In this document: positions 25,005 through 34,739 of the stretch, one piece after another
How the letters are laid out: the number at the start of each line of letters is the position of its first letter
Position numbering within the stretch: the stretch's first letter is position 1
Source: Mesostigma viride
Taxonomy: Eukaryota; Streptophyta; Mesostigmatophyceae; Mesostigmatales; Mesostigmataceae
Assembly (NCBI GenBank): GCA_009746045.1
Contig: RPFO01000104.1
Location: 7,473,955 to 7,537,954, forward strand
Length of the DNA stretch: 64,000 nucleotides
Reading direction: 5' to 3'
Translations under genes and position numbers: made by a program
The notes under the pieces: generated by a model
Told to the model about the DNA's origin: nothing
Seen by the model: only the letters and a program-made list of their open reading frames with translations
The model's database searches: none

Positions 25005-28000
25005 ATGAGCCTTCTTACTATATTCGACGGTGGACATCGCGCTGGCCAGGGAAAATGGACACTGCGTTCCATGGTTCAGGGATCCCTCGTGCCTGACTGT
25101 CGAGGCAAGAGCCCTGATAACGTCTCAGTCGATGCTGCCCCCGGCAGCGTAACGTCAGCGCATTGCCTACTCGTGGAGAGAAAATCCCGGCTTTCTGCTG
25201 GGCTTTCTTCCCCAGATTCAAGTGCGGAATCTGCGACTACCCTCTTGAGCAGGGAGGATGTCTTGTCCCTAAGCGACGATTTTTGCAGGTTCCTCATCAC
25301 CGCCGGTGTCCTCCCGGGTGAAGTTATCACCATATTCTTAGCGAACGTCGTCGAATTCATTCCTGCCTTCCTGGGGACCACCTTCGCGCGCGCCGTGGCG
25401 GCCCCTCTGAACCCTGCATACACCTCCCACGAATGCAAGTATTATTTGGAAGACAGCCTCTCGCGCACGCTCGTGCTGTTGGACGGCGAGCAGCGCGCGG
25501 AGGAGCTACTCGAGGTGGCGCGGAGCTTGGACGTCTCCGTGGCTACCGTGGCCGTTGAGCTGGCAGACGGAGTCGACCCTGACAGCACATCGCCTCGATG
25601 CCGCCTGCGTGCCTCGTGGTTGCACCGCCGCGACGGCAAGTACAATATCATCCCTCCTGCTCAGCATGGGGTACTCACCGGTAGCCACCAGCCACCGTCA
25701 CCCGCATGCAAAGAGGCCGACCCGGCGCTCCTCCTGCACACATCCGGCACGACCGGCAAGCCCAAGGGCGTTGTGCTTTCCCACCGCAACCTATCCTGTA
25801 ATGCTGCCAGTATCGCCACCTTTTACAAGATATCCCCCGCCGACGTCACCATCCTCGTCATGCCCCTTTTCCACGTGCACGGCCTCGTGGGCACGCTTCT
25901 GACATCCCTCACCTCCGGCTGCCCCATGCTGCTCCCCGCCACTGTTGACACGGCCTCCTTCTTCTCCCTGGTGCGCCAGCACAAGGTCACCTGGTACACG
26001 GCTGTCCCCACGCTGCACCGGTTGCTGCTAGCATCCGCCGAGGCCGACCCGTCCCTCCTGTGGCCCCCTGCTCAGCTCCGCTTCATCCGCTCGTCCAGCA
26101 GCCCTCTGGACGCGCCGCTGCTCACGCGCATGGAGGCCTGCTTTGGTGCGCCCGTGCTGGAGGCCTACTCCATGACCGAGGCATCCCACATGATGACCTC
26201 TAACGCGCTGCCACCTGGCATCCGCATCCCGGGCACCGTCGGCGTCCCCGTCGGCGTGGAGCTCGCGGTAATGGACGATGCGGGGCGCCGCGTGGCGGAT
26301 GGCAGCACGGGCGAGGTGTGCGTGAGAGGGGCGGGCGTGATCACGGCCTACCGGGGCATCCCCGTCTCCCCCGCCACGTTCTTTGACGCGGATGATGAGT
26401 CGCAGGGCAAGCCCAAGTGGTTCAGGACAGGCGACCAGGGCTACCTGCGCGCGGGGGACGGCCACCTTGCGCTCACGGGTCGCCTCAAGGAGCTGATCAA
26501 CCGCGGCGGGGAGAAGATCAGCCCGGCCGAGGTCGAGGCGGCGATGCTGTCGCACGCGGGCGTGGCCACCGCGGTGGCCTTCTCTGTCCCCGACGAAGTG
26601 TATGGGGAGGCCGTGGGCGCGGCTGTGGTGCTGCGCAAGGGGGCAGGCGCAAGCGGTGCCAAGGGTGGGAGTGGCAGGGGACCAGCGGAGAGCGGGGAAG
26701 GGGAGGGCCAGGAGGGTAACAGGAAAGAGGGCCATGAGGGCCGTGAGGGCGAGGGTGGCGGCGGCGGCCTCACGGCGCATGACCTGGTGGAATGGTGCCA
26801 CTCGCGGCTGGCCCACCACAAGGTGCCCACGGCGCTCTACCTGCTGGACGGCATCCCTACAACGGCCACCGGCAAGGTGCAGCGGCGCAAGGTGGCAGCG
26901 TACGTGGCCGAGAACCCACACCTCCGGTGGCCCACAGAGGACGGCGGAGGTGGAGGGAGGGGAGGGCAGGAGGGTGCCGACGGGGCGGGGCGGGGAGCCA
27001 GCCAAGGGGACGCTAGTGGTGGTCAAGGGGTTCCGGGGGAGGAGCCTTGGCCCACCGAGCGCTCGCGCTTGATTGCCGACGCACTCTTTCAGGCGTGGCA
27101 CCATGTGTTGGACAGCAAGCGGGGGAGGAGGGCGGTGCGGGCGGGCGGGGGAGGCAGCGCACCACCTGGTGTGGGCCAGGAGGGTGCTTGTGCTGCTGGC
27201 GCGACTGGTGGTGGCGGCGGAGGTCAAACCATCGGCCGCCACACCCACTTCCTGTCCCTGGGCGGCAACTCGCTGGGTGCGGTGGCCATCTGCTCTCTGC
27301 TGACCTCGCGCCTATGCTGCGAGCGCCACCTGTCCATGCACGCGGACGCATCGCATCCCTGCCGTGGCGCCCCACTGTTGGCATCCCCACTAACCGCGGC
27401 GCAGGTGCTGCGCCACGGCACGATCGCGCGGCTGGTGGTGTTTGTGGAAGCGGGGGGGGCGGGGGGGCGGGGGCAGGGGGTGGGGAAGGGGGCGGCTGCT
27501 AGTATGGTGGTCCCCACCCACGCCCAGTCGTCAGGCGTCGATTCGAACCCGCCATCCACACAGCTCGTTGTGGATGCGCGACCCATGTCTGTGGTGGGCA
27601 CGGGCGAGATTTCCACCGATGATGATTCCAGCGACCACGTCGGCCAGACCCGTGGGGGCAACGGGGGTGTCCGCCCATGGGATGGCCCTTCCCCTGCGTC
27701 AGCGCGTGCCGATGACGGCACGGCGGATGCCCCCTTGTTGGCGCGGTCGCACGAGAGCGCGGCTCCCCCGGGTGGCATTCCCCCTCTAATGTCCGCGGGT
27801 ACTGCTGCCGACGCCCCCCAGCTGGCCTCTTACTCGCAGGAGCAGATGTGCGTGCTGAGTGAAGAGGCGGACGACAGCGGCGTGGCGTATAGCGGGTATG
27901 CAGCGTGGCGAGTGGCAGGGGCGACCGTGGAGGAGGGTCGGTTGCGGTGGGCGCTGGCGTGCGTGCTGGGTCGCCATCAGGTGCTGCGCAGCACCTTCCT

Positions 28001-31000
28001 GTGGGTAGAGGGAGGTGCCGGCAACCCGCCGCAACTGGCGGTTGTTGCGTCACCCGTGCATGCAGACAATGTGCCTCTGCGGGTGGAATCTGTGGAGGCG
28101 GTGGGGGGGGGGGGTAGAGAAGGGGGGTTTCATGGGGGGTATGAGGAGGACATGGACGGCATCAGCGAGCATGCACGGCACTTGTTGCTGCAAGAAGCGG
28201 CCACCCCCTTCGACCTGTACGCGGGTCCCCTGGCGCGCTTCTTGCTGGTGGTGGGGCGTGACGGTGCCAGCTTATTTATGGCCAACCTGCACCACGCAGT
28301 CAGTGACGCGCACTCTCGCAGGCTGCTGGTGGCCGAGCTGTGCGAGGCCTACACCGCACTCGGGGAGGGGCGGGACCCCCGGCTGCCCACGTTGCCCGTC
28401 CAGTACAGCGAGTATGCGGCGTGGCAGCGGAGGTGGTTGGAGGGATCGGGCGCGATGGCGGCACAGCTGGGGTACTGGAAGCGGGTGCTGGCAGACGCCC
28501 CCCCCCTGCTGGAGCTGCCCTACGATCACCCGCGGCCAGCGACCCAGGGCCACGAGGGCGCGGCCGTGCGCTTTGTGCTCCCCCCTGAGCTGGTCGAGGG
28601 GCTGACTCGGCTCGGCGTGGCCCACGGGGCGACTCTGTTCATGGTCACGGTGGCACTGTGGGCGGCGCTGCTGGGCCGATGCGCGCGCCAGCACAAGGTG
28701 GTCATCGGCGTGCCCTGGAGCAGCCGCCAGCGCGCGGAGTTGGCCGATCTGGTGGGCGACTTCGTCAACCCGCTGCCCCTCTGTGTGGAGCTGGACGGCT
28801 CGCGGCCCTTCTCCGCTCTCGTGGGCCATGTGCGGGAGGTCGTCATGTGCGCACTGGAACACGCGGACGTGCCCTTCCAGCGCCTGGTGGCCGCGGTGGG
28901 CGCGACGCATGGCCCCGGTGCCAACCCTCTCTATCAGGCGATGATAGAGTTTGACGAGATGGCAAAGGGTGCCGCTGCCGCAGGTTGCTCCCTGGGCGGG
29001 GCCCCGTTGGTCCCCTGCACCCGGCTGTTCCCTGTCAGCAGCGCCAAAGTGGACATCTGCCTCCAGCTAGAGCCGGCGGCGCTGCCCCGAGGGAGCCGCA
29101 AGCGGGCTGGCGATGGCAGCAACAACCAGGGTGCGACGCCAGCAGCGCAGGAGGGTCCAGGGGAGGGTGACGGGAGCGAGCAGGAAGCATCGGGGGCACT
29201 GGCCGCCTGCATCACCTACCGGACGGATCTGTGGGAGAGGGACGCCATGCAGCGGCTGGGCTCGCAGTTCCTGTGCCTGGCGACGCACGCGGCGAGCCAA
29301 CCAGAGACTCCCGTGGGCCGCTTGGCCCTCATGACACCCGCGGAGCGCGCGCAGGTGCTGGCGGCCGCCAACCTGACCACCGCGCTGGCGTACCGGCCCA
29401 CCGGGCTCACGCTGTGCGACATGTGGCGGCGCCAGGTGGCGGCGCGACGCGGCGACCTGGCGGCACGCTGCGGGGGGGCCTCCCTCACCTATGGACAGCT
29501 GGACGCCGCCGCGTGTGTTCTGGCATCCGCGTTGCGGCGGCTGGGTGTTGGCATCGGGGACCGCGTTGCCGTCGTCATGCAGCGGTCCCACCACCTGCTG
29601 GCCGCGCTGCTGGGTGTGATGATGGCAGGAGGCTGCTACGTGACGTTGGATGCAGCCAACCCGCCCGCGTACCTAGCCAGGCTGTTGGCGGGTGCGGGTG
29701 CGGTCGCGGTGGTGACCGTGAAGGCCACGTATGGGCAGGTGGGGGCTGCGCTGCGGGCTGCCGTGGACATTCCGTCTAGCAGCAAGAGGGTGTTGGTGGC
29801 GGATGAGCTACTGGGTGGGGTGCTGGGTGGGGGGAAGGGGGAGGGGGGGGATGCAGGCACCTGCTTGACCACGGATCGGATGGGTCCCAGGGATGATGAC
29901 CCCACGACGGCTACTGGGGGTGCAAGCCTAAATGCAGACGCAAGCATAACCACGGCGCTGCAACCGCACCACACGGCGCTCTGCCTGTTCAGCTCTGGGA
30001 GCAGCGGCGACCCAAAGGGGGTCGAGTTGACCCACGCAGCCATGGCCGCCAAGCTGGATGGCTACTGGCATGCGCTCCCTTTCACCCCCGGTGACGCCTG
30101 CCTCGCCCGCACGCCCGTCTCCTTTGTGGACCACACACTGGAGGTGTTCGGTTCCCTGCTGGCCCCGCTCCCGGTGCCGCTGGTCCTGGCCACCGATAAC
30201 GAGGCCAGGGACCCTGGCGAGCTGCTGCGGTGCGTGGCGGAGGGGGGGGTCACCCGGCTGGTCACGGTGCCCTCCCTGCTGGGTCCCCTGTTAGACGAGG
30301 GTGAGGGTGAGGGCGGCGGCTTCGCGCGTGACATCTGGCGGTTGGGCCCTCTGTCTCTCGTCATCAGCAGCGGGGAGGCGCTACCCTTGGCCCTAGCCCG
30401 CAGGTTCCTGTCCGCTACTGGCGGCCGCACGCGCCTGGTCAACCTGTATGGTAGCACCGAGACGTGCGGCGACGCCACGCTGGCCGACATCAACCAGGCC
30501 ACGCTGGCCACCGGGGGCGTCACCGTGGGGCGCCCGCTGCTGGCGTCCGCGGCGTTTGTGCTGGACGAGGCGGGACAGTTGGTGCCGCCGGGCGTGCCTG
30601 GGGAGCTGTGCGTGGGAGGGCCCGTGCTGGCCAGCGGGTACCTCGCCCAGCCAGGTCTCACCACAGAAAAGTTTGTCACCGTCAACGTCACGGAGCTCAT
30701 GGGCAGTGTCGTGGTCATGCCAAGTGGCGCCAAGCAGGAGGGTGATGGGGGAGAGGAGGGAAAGGGATCGGAGAGGGGAGAGCCCCTGGAGAGCGGACGA
30801 GGGCTGGAGAAGAGAGAGGCATTAGAGATGAGAGCATTGGAGGGGGGGAAGGCGCCGGACAAGGAAAATGTGCCGGAGGAAGGGAGTGATGGCGGCGGCG
30901 ACTACGGCACAATCTGCGCGCCCCGTAGCGTGCGCGTCTACCGCACGGGGGACGCCGCGCGACTGCTCATGCCACCTGGCGACATCGAGCTGTTGGGTCG

Positions 31001-33221
31001 ACTGGACCGCTGCGTCAAGGTGCGCGGGGTGCGGCTGGAGCTGGCGTGGGTGGAGAGCGTGCTGGCATCGGTGCCCGGTGTGGCCGCCTGCGCGGTGGTG
31101 CTCGCGCGGGCGCGCGCTGGTGAGATTGTAGCTGAGGTTGGTGGTTATGGCGACGAGGTGGGGTTGGAAAAGCTGGTGGCCGTGGTGGCGCCGCGCACGG
31201 TGCTGCCGGTCATGATTCTGGCCACGCTGCACCGCGAGCTGCCCCCCCACGCGGTGCCCAGCCACATCATGTGCGTGGACGAGCTGCCCGCGCTGACAAG
31301 TGGCAAGCTGGACCGACGCCAGCTTGCGCACATGGCAGCAGCTGAGCTGCGAGAGGGTGTGCGTCGGCAGCAGGGGGGCACGGGAAATGTGCGCCTGGTT
31401 GCTGGCGCGCACACAGGTGGGGCCTGCAGTAGGGGTGCGGCACCATCCACTGCAACGTCAGCGTCAACATCATCGCCAGCTCTTTCGTCATCATCATCGC
31501 TGCCCCCATCCACGGAAGGGATGACCCCCCTGGAGGCCAGGCTGGCCCAGCTGTGGGCGGCCGCGCTGCGCCTACCCGCCGTATCCCTGGCGGACGACTT
31601 CTTCCTCATGGGGGGTGACTCGCTCATGGCCATGCGGCTGTCAAGAGAGATCCGGCGGTCGCCCGAGTTTGCACACGTGATGGAGGGAAGGGGACCCACG
31701 GCACAGCGCCACCTGTCCGTGTTCCGCCACCGGTCCCTCCGCAGCATGGCCGCCCAGGCAGTCGCGCTGGCCGGCGCAGGCACAACGCTGGTGGGGGGTG
31801 TTCCCACACCTAATGGTGGTTCACCTGCCCGTGCGGACACCACCGGCAGCCAGCCATCATCATCAAAGTCCTCAGGAGTGCATGCCGCTCTGGTGTCGAA
31901 ACCCTCCGCTGCAAGCCCTGCACTTGAATCTGCTACTACTGAGGAGGCGGCAGGCGCTGCGGGTCGTGTTGACCAGCAGCAGCACGCTGCCGCAGACGCG
32001 TCGAGGGACAACCTTCGCTTCCTGTGGACCTTCTCCGTGGCCATGCTCCACTTTGGGCGTTGCGCGGGCCAGAACCTGCGCTGCTTCCAGCACCCGGACC
32101 TGGTCTCGCGATGGGCCCCCTTCGACGGCACCTCGTGGGCCAACGTGGCCCCCCTGTTCTTCAAGGGGGGGGTCACGGGTCTCTCCCTGCTCTCGGGGAT
32201 GGGGATGGCGGCCAGCGCGACTGGCCCCTTGCTGCGACACGTTATACTTGCGGCCACGCTGGCGCTGATCATGCAGTACGGCGTGTGCGCGGGCTTTGAT
32301 GCGCTCCACCGCTCCAGCGAGGGGGGACCCTTCTCGACCACGTCCCATTTGTGGGGCCTGTGGGCGTTTGCGTTCAATCACCTGCTTGCGTGGGTGTGCT
32401 TGGGGGGCAGGCAAGGGGGCGGCCATCGCCGGCCGTCACGCTTGGCATTCTTCCTGCTGGTCACCGCCACCATCCAGTTCCTGCTGCCCATCCTGCTGGC
32501 AGCCGTCTCCCCGCCGTCAGCCGCAGTGGGCGTGCGTGGCATTTGGTTTGGCCCCTGGGGCATGCACCAGTTGGGATGGCAGCCGCTGGGCCCGCGCGTG
32601 TTCACCACGGTGTTCCCCTTTGCAGCCGGGGTGGTGTTCGAGGGCGTCATCAGGCGCCAGGTGGCGCGCGCTCGCTCGCTGCCCTGGCTGCGCGTGCTCT
32701 GCGCCGCCGTCTTCCTGCAGCTGTTGGCGCGCGACACGCTGTTCCCCCAAGTCCTCAAGGGCATGGGCGTACGGTCATCGCTCGCGGCCTCGTATGCCAC
32801 CGTCGCGGACGTGCTGGCAAAGGAGTACGCACATGCCCCCTGGTGGCACGACTGGGCTGGCAAGTTGATGGCGGACGTCGGCGCGATGGGCTTGAAGCTG
32901 GCAATGGCGTTGCTTCTGATGGTGGCGGTGCCGGCACACGACGGCGCGTTTGCCAGGATCGGCCGCGTGTCGCTCCCGCTGTACCTGTTCCACCCGCACC
33001 TCCTCCGGTGGGCGCAGCCGCTCTCGTTCGCCGTCCTGCGCGCATGCTCTGTGAGCATGGCCGCCGTGATTGCCGCGCAGCTGCTTTTGGTGCTCGGCTA
33101 CCTGGTGCTGCTCCACTTTGTGTTTGCGTGGGGCAAGGATTGCGGCCTGACATTGGGAAAGGCGGTCCTCGGTCTTTCCATCGGTTTACACCTGTGGGCA
33201 TGTGTGTTTAGGCAACAATAG
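25005..33221 (+). CDS. NRPS-like synthetase: AAE3-type A - T - C - A - T - membrane acyltransferase
   Basis: Uninterrupted frame of 2,738 residues from the first ATG at 25005. A1 (about 80-640) resembles oxalyl-CoA synthetase AAE3: TSGTTGKPKG (246-255), MPLFHVHGLVG, AYSMTEASHMM (about 387), GRLKELINRGGEKISPAEVE, TGKVQRRK. T1 carries LGGNSLGA (Ser about 756). The condensation domain (about 940-1450) has HHAVSDA at 1096-1102 and GDFVNPLPL. A2 (about 1469-2110) has FSSGSSGDPKG (about 1662), FVDHTLEVF (1707-1715), NLYGSTET (1813), GDIELLGRLDRCVKVRG and TSGKLDRRQL. T2 has MGGDSLMAMRL (Ser 2206). The last 400 residues from NLRFLWTFSVAMLHF are hydrophobic with about ten membrane spans and end in a LPLYLFHPHLL-type segment, like acyltransferase-3 proteins. 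Gly/Glu-rich spacers interrupt A1 and the linkers, as is common in algae. No thioesterase or reductase is present. Product unknown; start choice fair. Confidence 0.9.
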   Translation: MSLLTIFDGGHRAGQGKWTLRSMVQGSLVPDCRGKSPDNVSVDAAPGSVTSAHCLLVERKSRLSAGLSSPDSSAESATTLLSREDVLSLSDDFCRFLITAGVLPGEVITIFLANVVEFIPAFLGTTFARAVAAPLNPAYTSHECKYYLEDSLSRTLVLLDGEQRAEELLEVARSLDVSVATVAVELADGVDPDSTSPRCRLRASWLHRRDGKYNIIPPAQHGVLTGSHQPPSPACKEADPALLLHTSGTTGKPKGVVLSHRNLSCNAASIATFYKISPADVTILVMPLFHVHGLVGTLLTSLTSGCPMLLPATVDTASFFSLVRQHKVTWYTAVPTLHRLLLASAEADPSLLWPPAQLRFIRSSSSPLDAPLLTRMEACFGAPVLEAYSMTEASHMMTSNALPPGIRIPGTVGVPVGVELAVMDDAGRRVADGSTGEVCVRGAGVITAYRGIPVSPATFFDADDESQGKPKWFRTGDQGYLRAGDGHLALTGRLKELINRGGEKISPAEVEAAMLSHAGVATAVAFSVPDEVYGEAVGAAVVLRKGAGASGAKGGSGRGPAESGEGEGQEGNRKEGHEGREGEGGGGGLTAHDLVEWCHSRLAHHKVPTALYLLDGIPTTATGKVQRRKVAAYVAENPHLRWPTEDGGGGGRGGQEGADGAGRGASQGDASGGQGVPGEEPWPTERSRLIADALFQAWHHVLDSKRGRRAVRAGGGGSAPPGVGQEGACAAGATGGGGGGQTIGRHTHFLSLGGNSLGAVAICSLLTSRLCCERHLSMHADASHPCRGAPLLASPLTAAQVLRHGTIARLVVFVEAGGAGGRGQGVGKGAAASMVVPTHAQSSGVDSNPPSTQLVVDARPMSVVGTGEISTDDDSSDHVGQTRGGNGGVRPWDGPSPASARADDGTADAPLLARSHESAAPPGGIPPLMSAGTAADAPQLASYSQEQMCVLSEEADDSGVAYSGYAAWRVAGATVEEGRLRWALACVLGRHQVLRSTFLWVEGGAGNPPQLAVVASPVHADNVPLRVESVEAVGGGGREGGFHGGYEEDMDGISEHARHLLLQEAATPFDLYAGPLARFLLVVGRDGASLFMANLHHAVSDAHSRRLLVAELCEAYTALGEGRDPRLPTLPVQYSEYAAWQRRWLEGSGAMAAQLGYWKRVLADAPPLLELPYDHPRPATQGHEGAAVRFVLPPELVEGLTRLGVAHGATLFMVTVALWAALLGRCARQHKVVIGVPWSSRQRAELADLVGDFVNPLPLCVELDGSRPFSALVGHVREVVMCALEHADVPFQRLVAAVGATHGPGANPLYQAMIEFDEMAKGAAAAGCSLGGAPLVPCTRLFPVSSAKVDICLQLEPAALPRGSRKRAGDGSNNQGATPAAQEGPGEGDGSEQEASGALAACITYRTDLWERDAMQRLGSQFLCLATHAASQPETPVGRLALMTPAERAQVLAAANLTTALAYRPTGLTLCDMWRRQVAARRGDLAARCGGASLTYGQLDAAACVLASALRRLGVGIGDRVAVVMQRSHHLLAALLGVMMAGGCYVTLDAANPPAYLARLLAGAGAVAVVTVKATYGQVGAALRAAVDIPSSSKRVLVADELLGGVLGGGKGEGGDAGTCLTTDRMGPRDDDPTTATGGASLNADASITTALQPHHTALCLFSSGSSGDPKGVELTHAAMAAKLDGYWHALPFTPGDACLARTPVSFVDHTLEVFGSLLAPLPVPLVLATDNEARDPGELLRCVAEGGVTRLVTVPSLLGPLLDEGEGEGGGFARDIWRLGPLSLVISSGEALPLALARRFLSATGGRTRLVNLYGSTETCGDATLADINQATLATGGVTVGRPLLASAAFVLDEAGQLVPPGVPGELCVGGPVLASGYLAQPGLTTEKFVTVNVTELMGSVVVMPSGAKQEGDGGEEGKGSERGEPLESGRGLEKREALEMRALEGGKAPDKENVPEEGSDGGGDYGTICAPRSVRVYRTGDAARLLMPPGDIELLGRLDRCVKVRGVRLELAWVESVLASVPGVAACAVVLARARAGEIVAEVGGYGDEVGLEKLVAVVAPRTVLPVMILATLHRELPPHAVPSHIMCVDELPALTSGKLDRRQLAHMAAAELREGVRRQQGGTGNVRLVAGAHTGGACSRGAAPSTATSASTSSPALSSSSSLPPSTEGMTPLEARLAQLWAAALRLPAVSLADDFFLMGGDSLMAMRLSREIRRSPEFAHVMEGRGPTAQRHLSVFRHRSLRSMAAQAVALAGAGTTLVGGVPTPNGGSPARADTTGSQPSSSKSSGVHAALVSKPSAASPALESATTEEAAGAAGRVDQQQHAAADASRDNLRFLWTFSVAMLHFGRCAGQNLRCFQHPDLVSRWAPFDGTSWANVAPLFFKGGVTGLSLLSGMGMAASATGPLLRHVILAATLALIMQYGVCAGFDALHRSSEGGPFSTTSHLWGLWAFAFNHLLAWVCLGGRQGGGHRRPSRLAFFLLVTATIQFLLPILLAAVSPPSAAVGVRGIWFGPWGMHQLGWQPLGPRVFTTVFPFAAGVVFEGVIRRQVARARSLPWLRVLCAAVFLQLLARDTLFPQVLKGMGVRSSLAASYATVADVLAKEYAHAPWWHDWAGKLMADVGAMGLKLAMALLLMVAVPAHDGAFARIGRVSLPLYLFHPHLLRWAQPLSFAVLRACSVSMAAVIAAQLLLVLGYLVLLHFVFAWGKDCGLTLGKAVLGLSIGLHLWACVFRQQ

Positions 33222-33784
33222 CAGCCATTCGGAGAATACTTTATTCGTTGTTTGTGGGGGCGCCGGGGTGGGGGGGTGGGGGGTGTCTTCAGTTTGGCTG
33301 CAGTAGAACTGTCGGCACCTAAGGCTTGAGTACTGGCAATTCTTCCCCAGGAGGACGGGTGGCAGTTGAATAACCGTCGTGTTTTATGCTGGGGTGGAAC
33401 GTGGGCGGAGTTACTTGCTTGTGATGGAGATGTGTAGGGCTGGAGTACCCGGGGTGTATAAACGTCTTTTTTACGTGGGAGATTCGCTCCAAGGAGACTG
33501 ACGACATATGAGCTACTAGCGCTGTCTGGTCAGGGAACTAAGAGGCGACAAGTATCTGAGCAGCTCTACTATTGGACATTCGCAGGTCGTGGAATCTTGA
33601 TGTACTGGTCCTAGCATGCTCACGGACACAGAGCTCTGTGGCCTGCCTACTTGTGGCAGTGAGAGAAGCTAGGGCGCCCTCCCTCCTCATTGTTTGCAGG
33701 GGTTGAAGGTTACTTTACTCTGTATTGGCACCCACGTGACGCAGTCACGTGCTACACGTGCTAATCAATCAATCAATCAATTAA
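33222..33784. other. Downstream spacer of the synthetase gene
   Basis: No gene seen. It holds a G-rich patch near 33257-33285, a TAC-rich stretch and (CAAT)n at about 33763-33782. No TGTAA signal was found close after the synthetase stop. Confidence 0.5.
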
Positions 33785-34370
33785 TGATGGATATGAATGG
33801 CGATGGAAGTTGATGTGTATCCTTGTTCGTTGGAATTATGAAGGAGACAACCAGCGCAGGCCAGAAATCGGGAGAATCCGGACCATGGTAGCTCATGCAT
33901 GATCCATCATGGTGGTGCAGGTGCACATTGTGCACCCAGAGCAGGTGACAGTTTACATCCTCCACCTGCAGGTTGTAGCCCAGACTGAATTAATAACCCA
34001 TAGATGCCCCTTCTCAGGGCTATGTGTTACATATGCTTCCCACGGAGCTGTGTGTCAGCCTGCCGTTATCTTTTCCGCGTTTTCGAGTCGTTCAGGATGA
34101 TGAATATGATTGGAGAGTCGGGATGATGAATATGGATGGAAATGTGTACCCGCGCGTGCATTGAAATCATGGCTGGCTTACGTGTGGAAAGAATAGATTA
34201 CCTAGACGGTGGGGCCGGAAACAGCTTGCTTGATCAGGGTGTGTCTTTCGAGCCTAACTGGCCGGATCGAGTGTCTAGTGGTAAGCACCATTGCTGCGAT
34301 TTCTCTCACGCAATTTACGAGGAAATGTCCGCAAATGGAAAACCACTGAAAAGGTCTAGATAGCTACTAC
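33785..34370 (+). mobile_element. SINE-like copy split by a LINE 3'-end insertion
   Basis: GGAGACAACCAGCGCAGGCC to GGTAGCTC is followed, after about 33895, by a foreign piece of about 155 bases ending GGGCTATGTGTTACATATGC and CACGGAGCTGTGTGTC. The SINE-like sequence then resumes at AGCCTGCCGTTATCTTTTCC and runs to the end near 34370. The insert matches the 3' terminus of the ORF1-bearing elements at 53760-54030. The conserved SINE-like frame is present at 34136-34363. Confidence 0.65.
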
Positions 34371-34397
34371 AGTCATTATGAATTAGCGAGGCCATGG

Positions 34398-34530
34398 CGG
34401 CCTAGTAGACAGTGGGGCCGGTCAGAAACATGGCGTGATCAAGGGCGTGTGTTTCGAGCCTAACTGCATGGCCGGGAGTACGTGTCTAGCTAGCTGGTGA
34501 GCACCATCAATTGCTGCGATCATTCTCCAG
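34398..34530 (+). mobile_element. SINE-like fragment, second copy
   Basis: It carries CAGTGGGGCCGGTCAGAAAC, GTGTTTCGAGCCTAACTG and GAGCACCATCAATTGCTGCG, the 3' half of the family, followed by the CATATTCATTGAGTATA-type terminus shared with other elements. Confidence 0.6.
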
Positions 34531-34739
34531 TACATATTCATTGAGTATATTTTTACGCCTTTCCTGTGATGTAAGTAATTATATTTTTTAATATATATTC
34601 ATTGAGAATGATAAATATATACCGCTAACGCACAGTACACAACCAGCCATAGCCTTAGCTTAGCCCTTGTACAGCCATGCTACGTCCTGGCTATGATCAG
34701 ATTACGTGCCCACGCTCCTTGTTACGATTAATTAATTAA

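Noticed and set aside
26028-27248. Long minus-strand and alternate-frame ORFs across the synthetase gene
   Set aside because: High-GC shadows of the main frame; they lack domain motifs, while the main frame carries all NRPS signatures in order.
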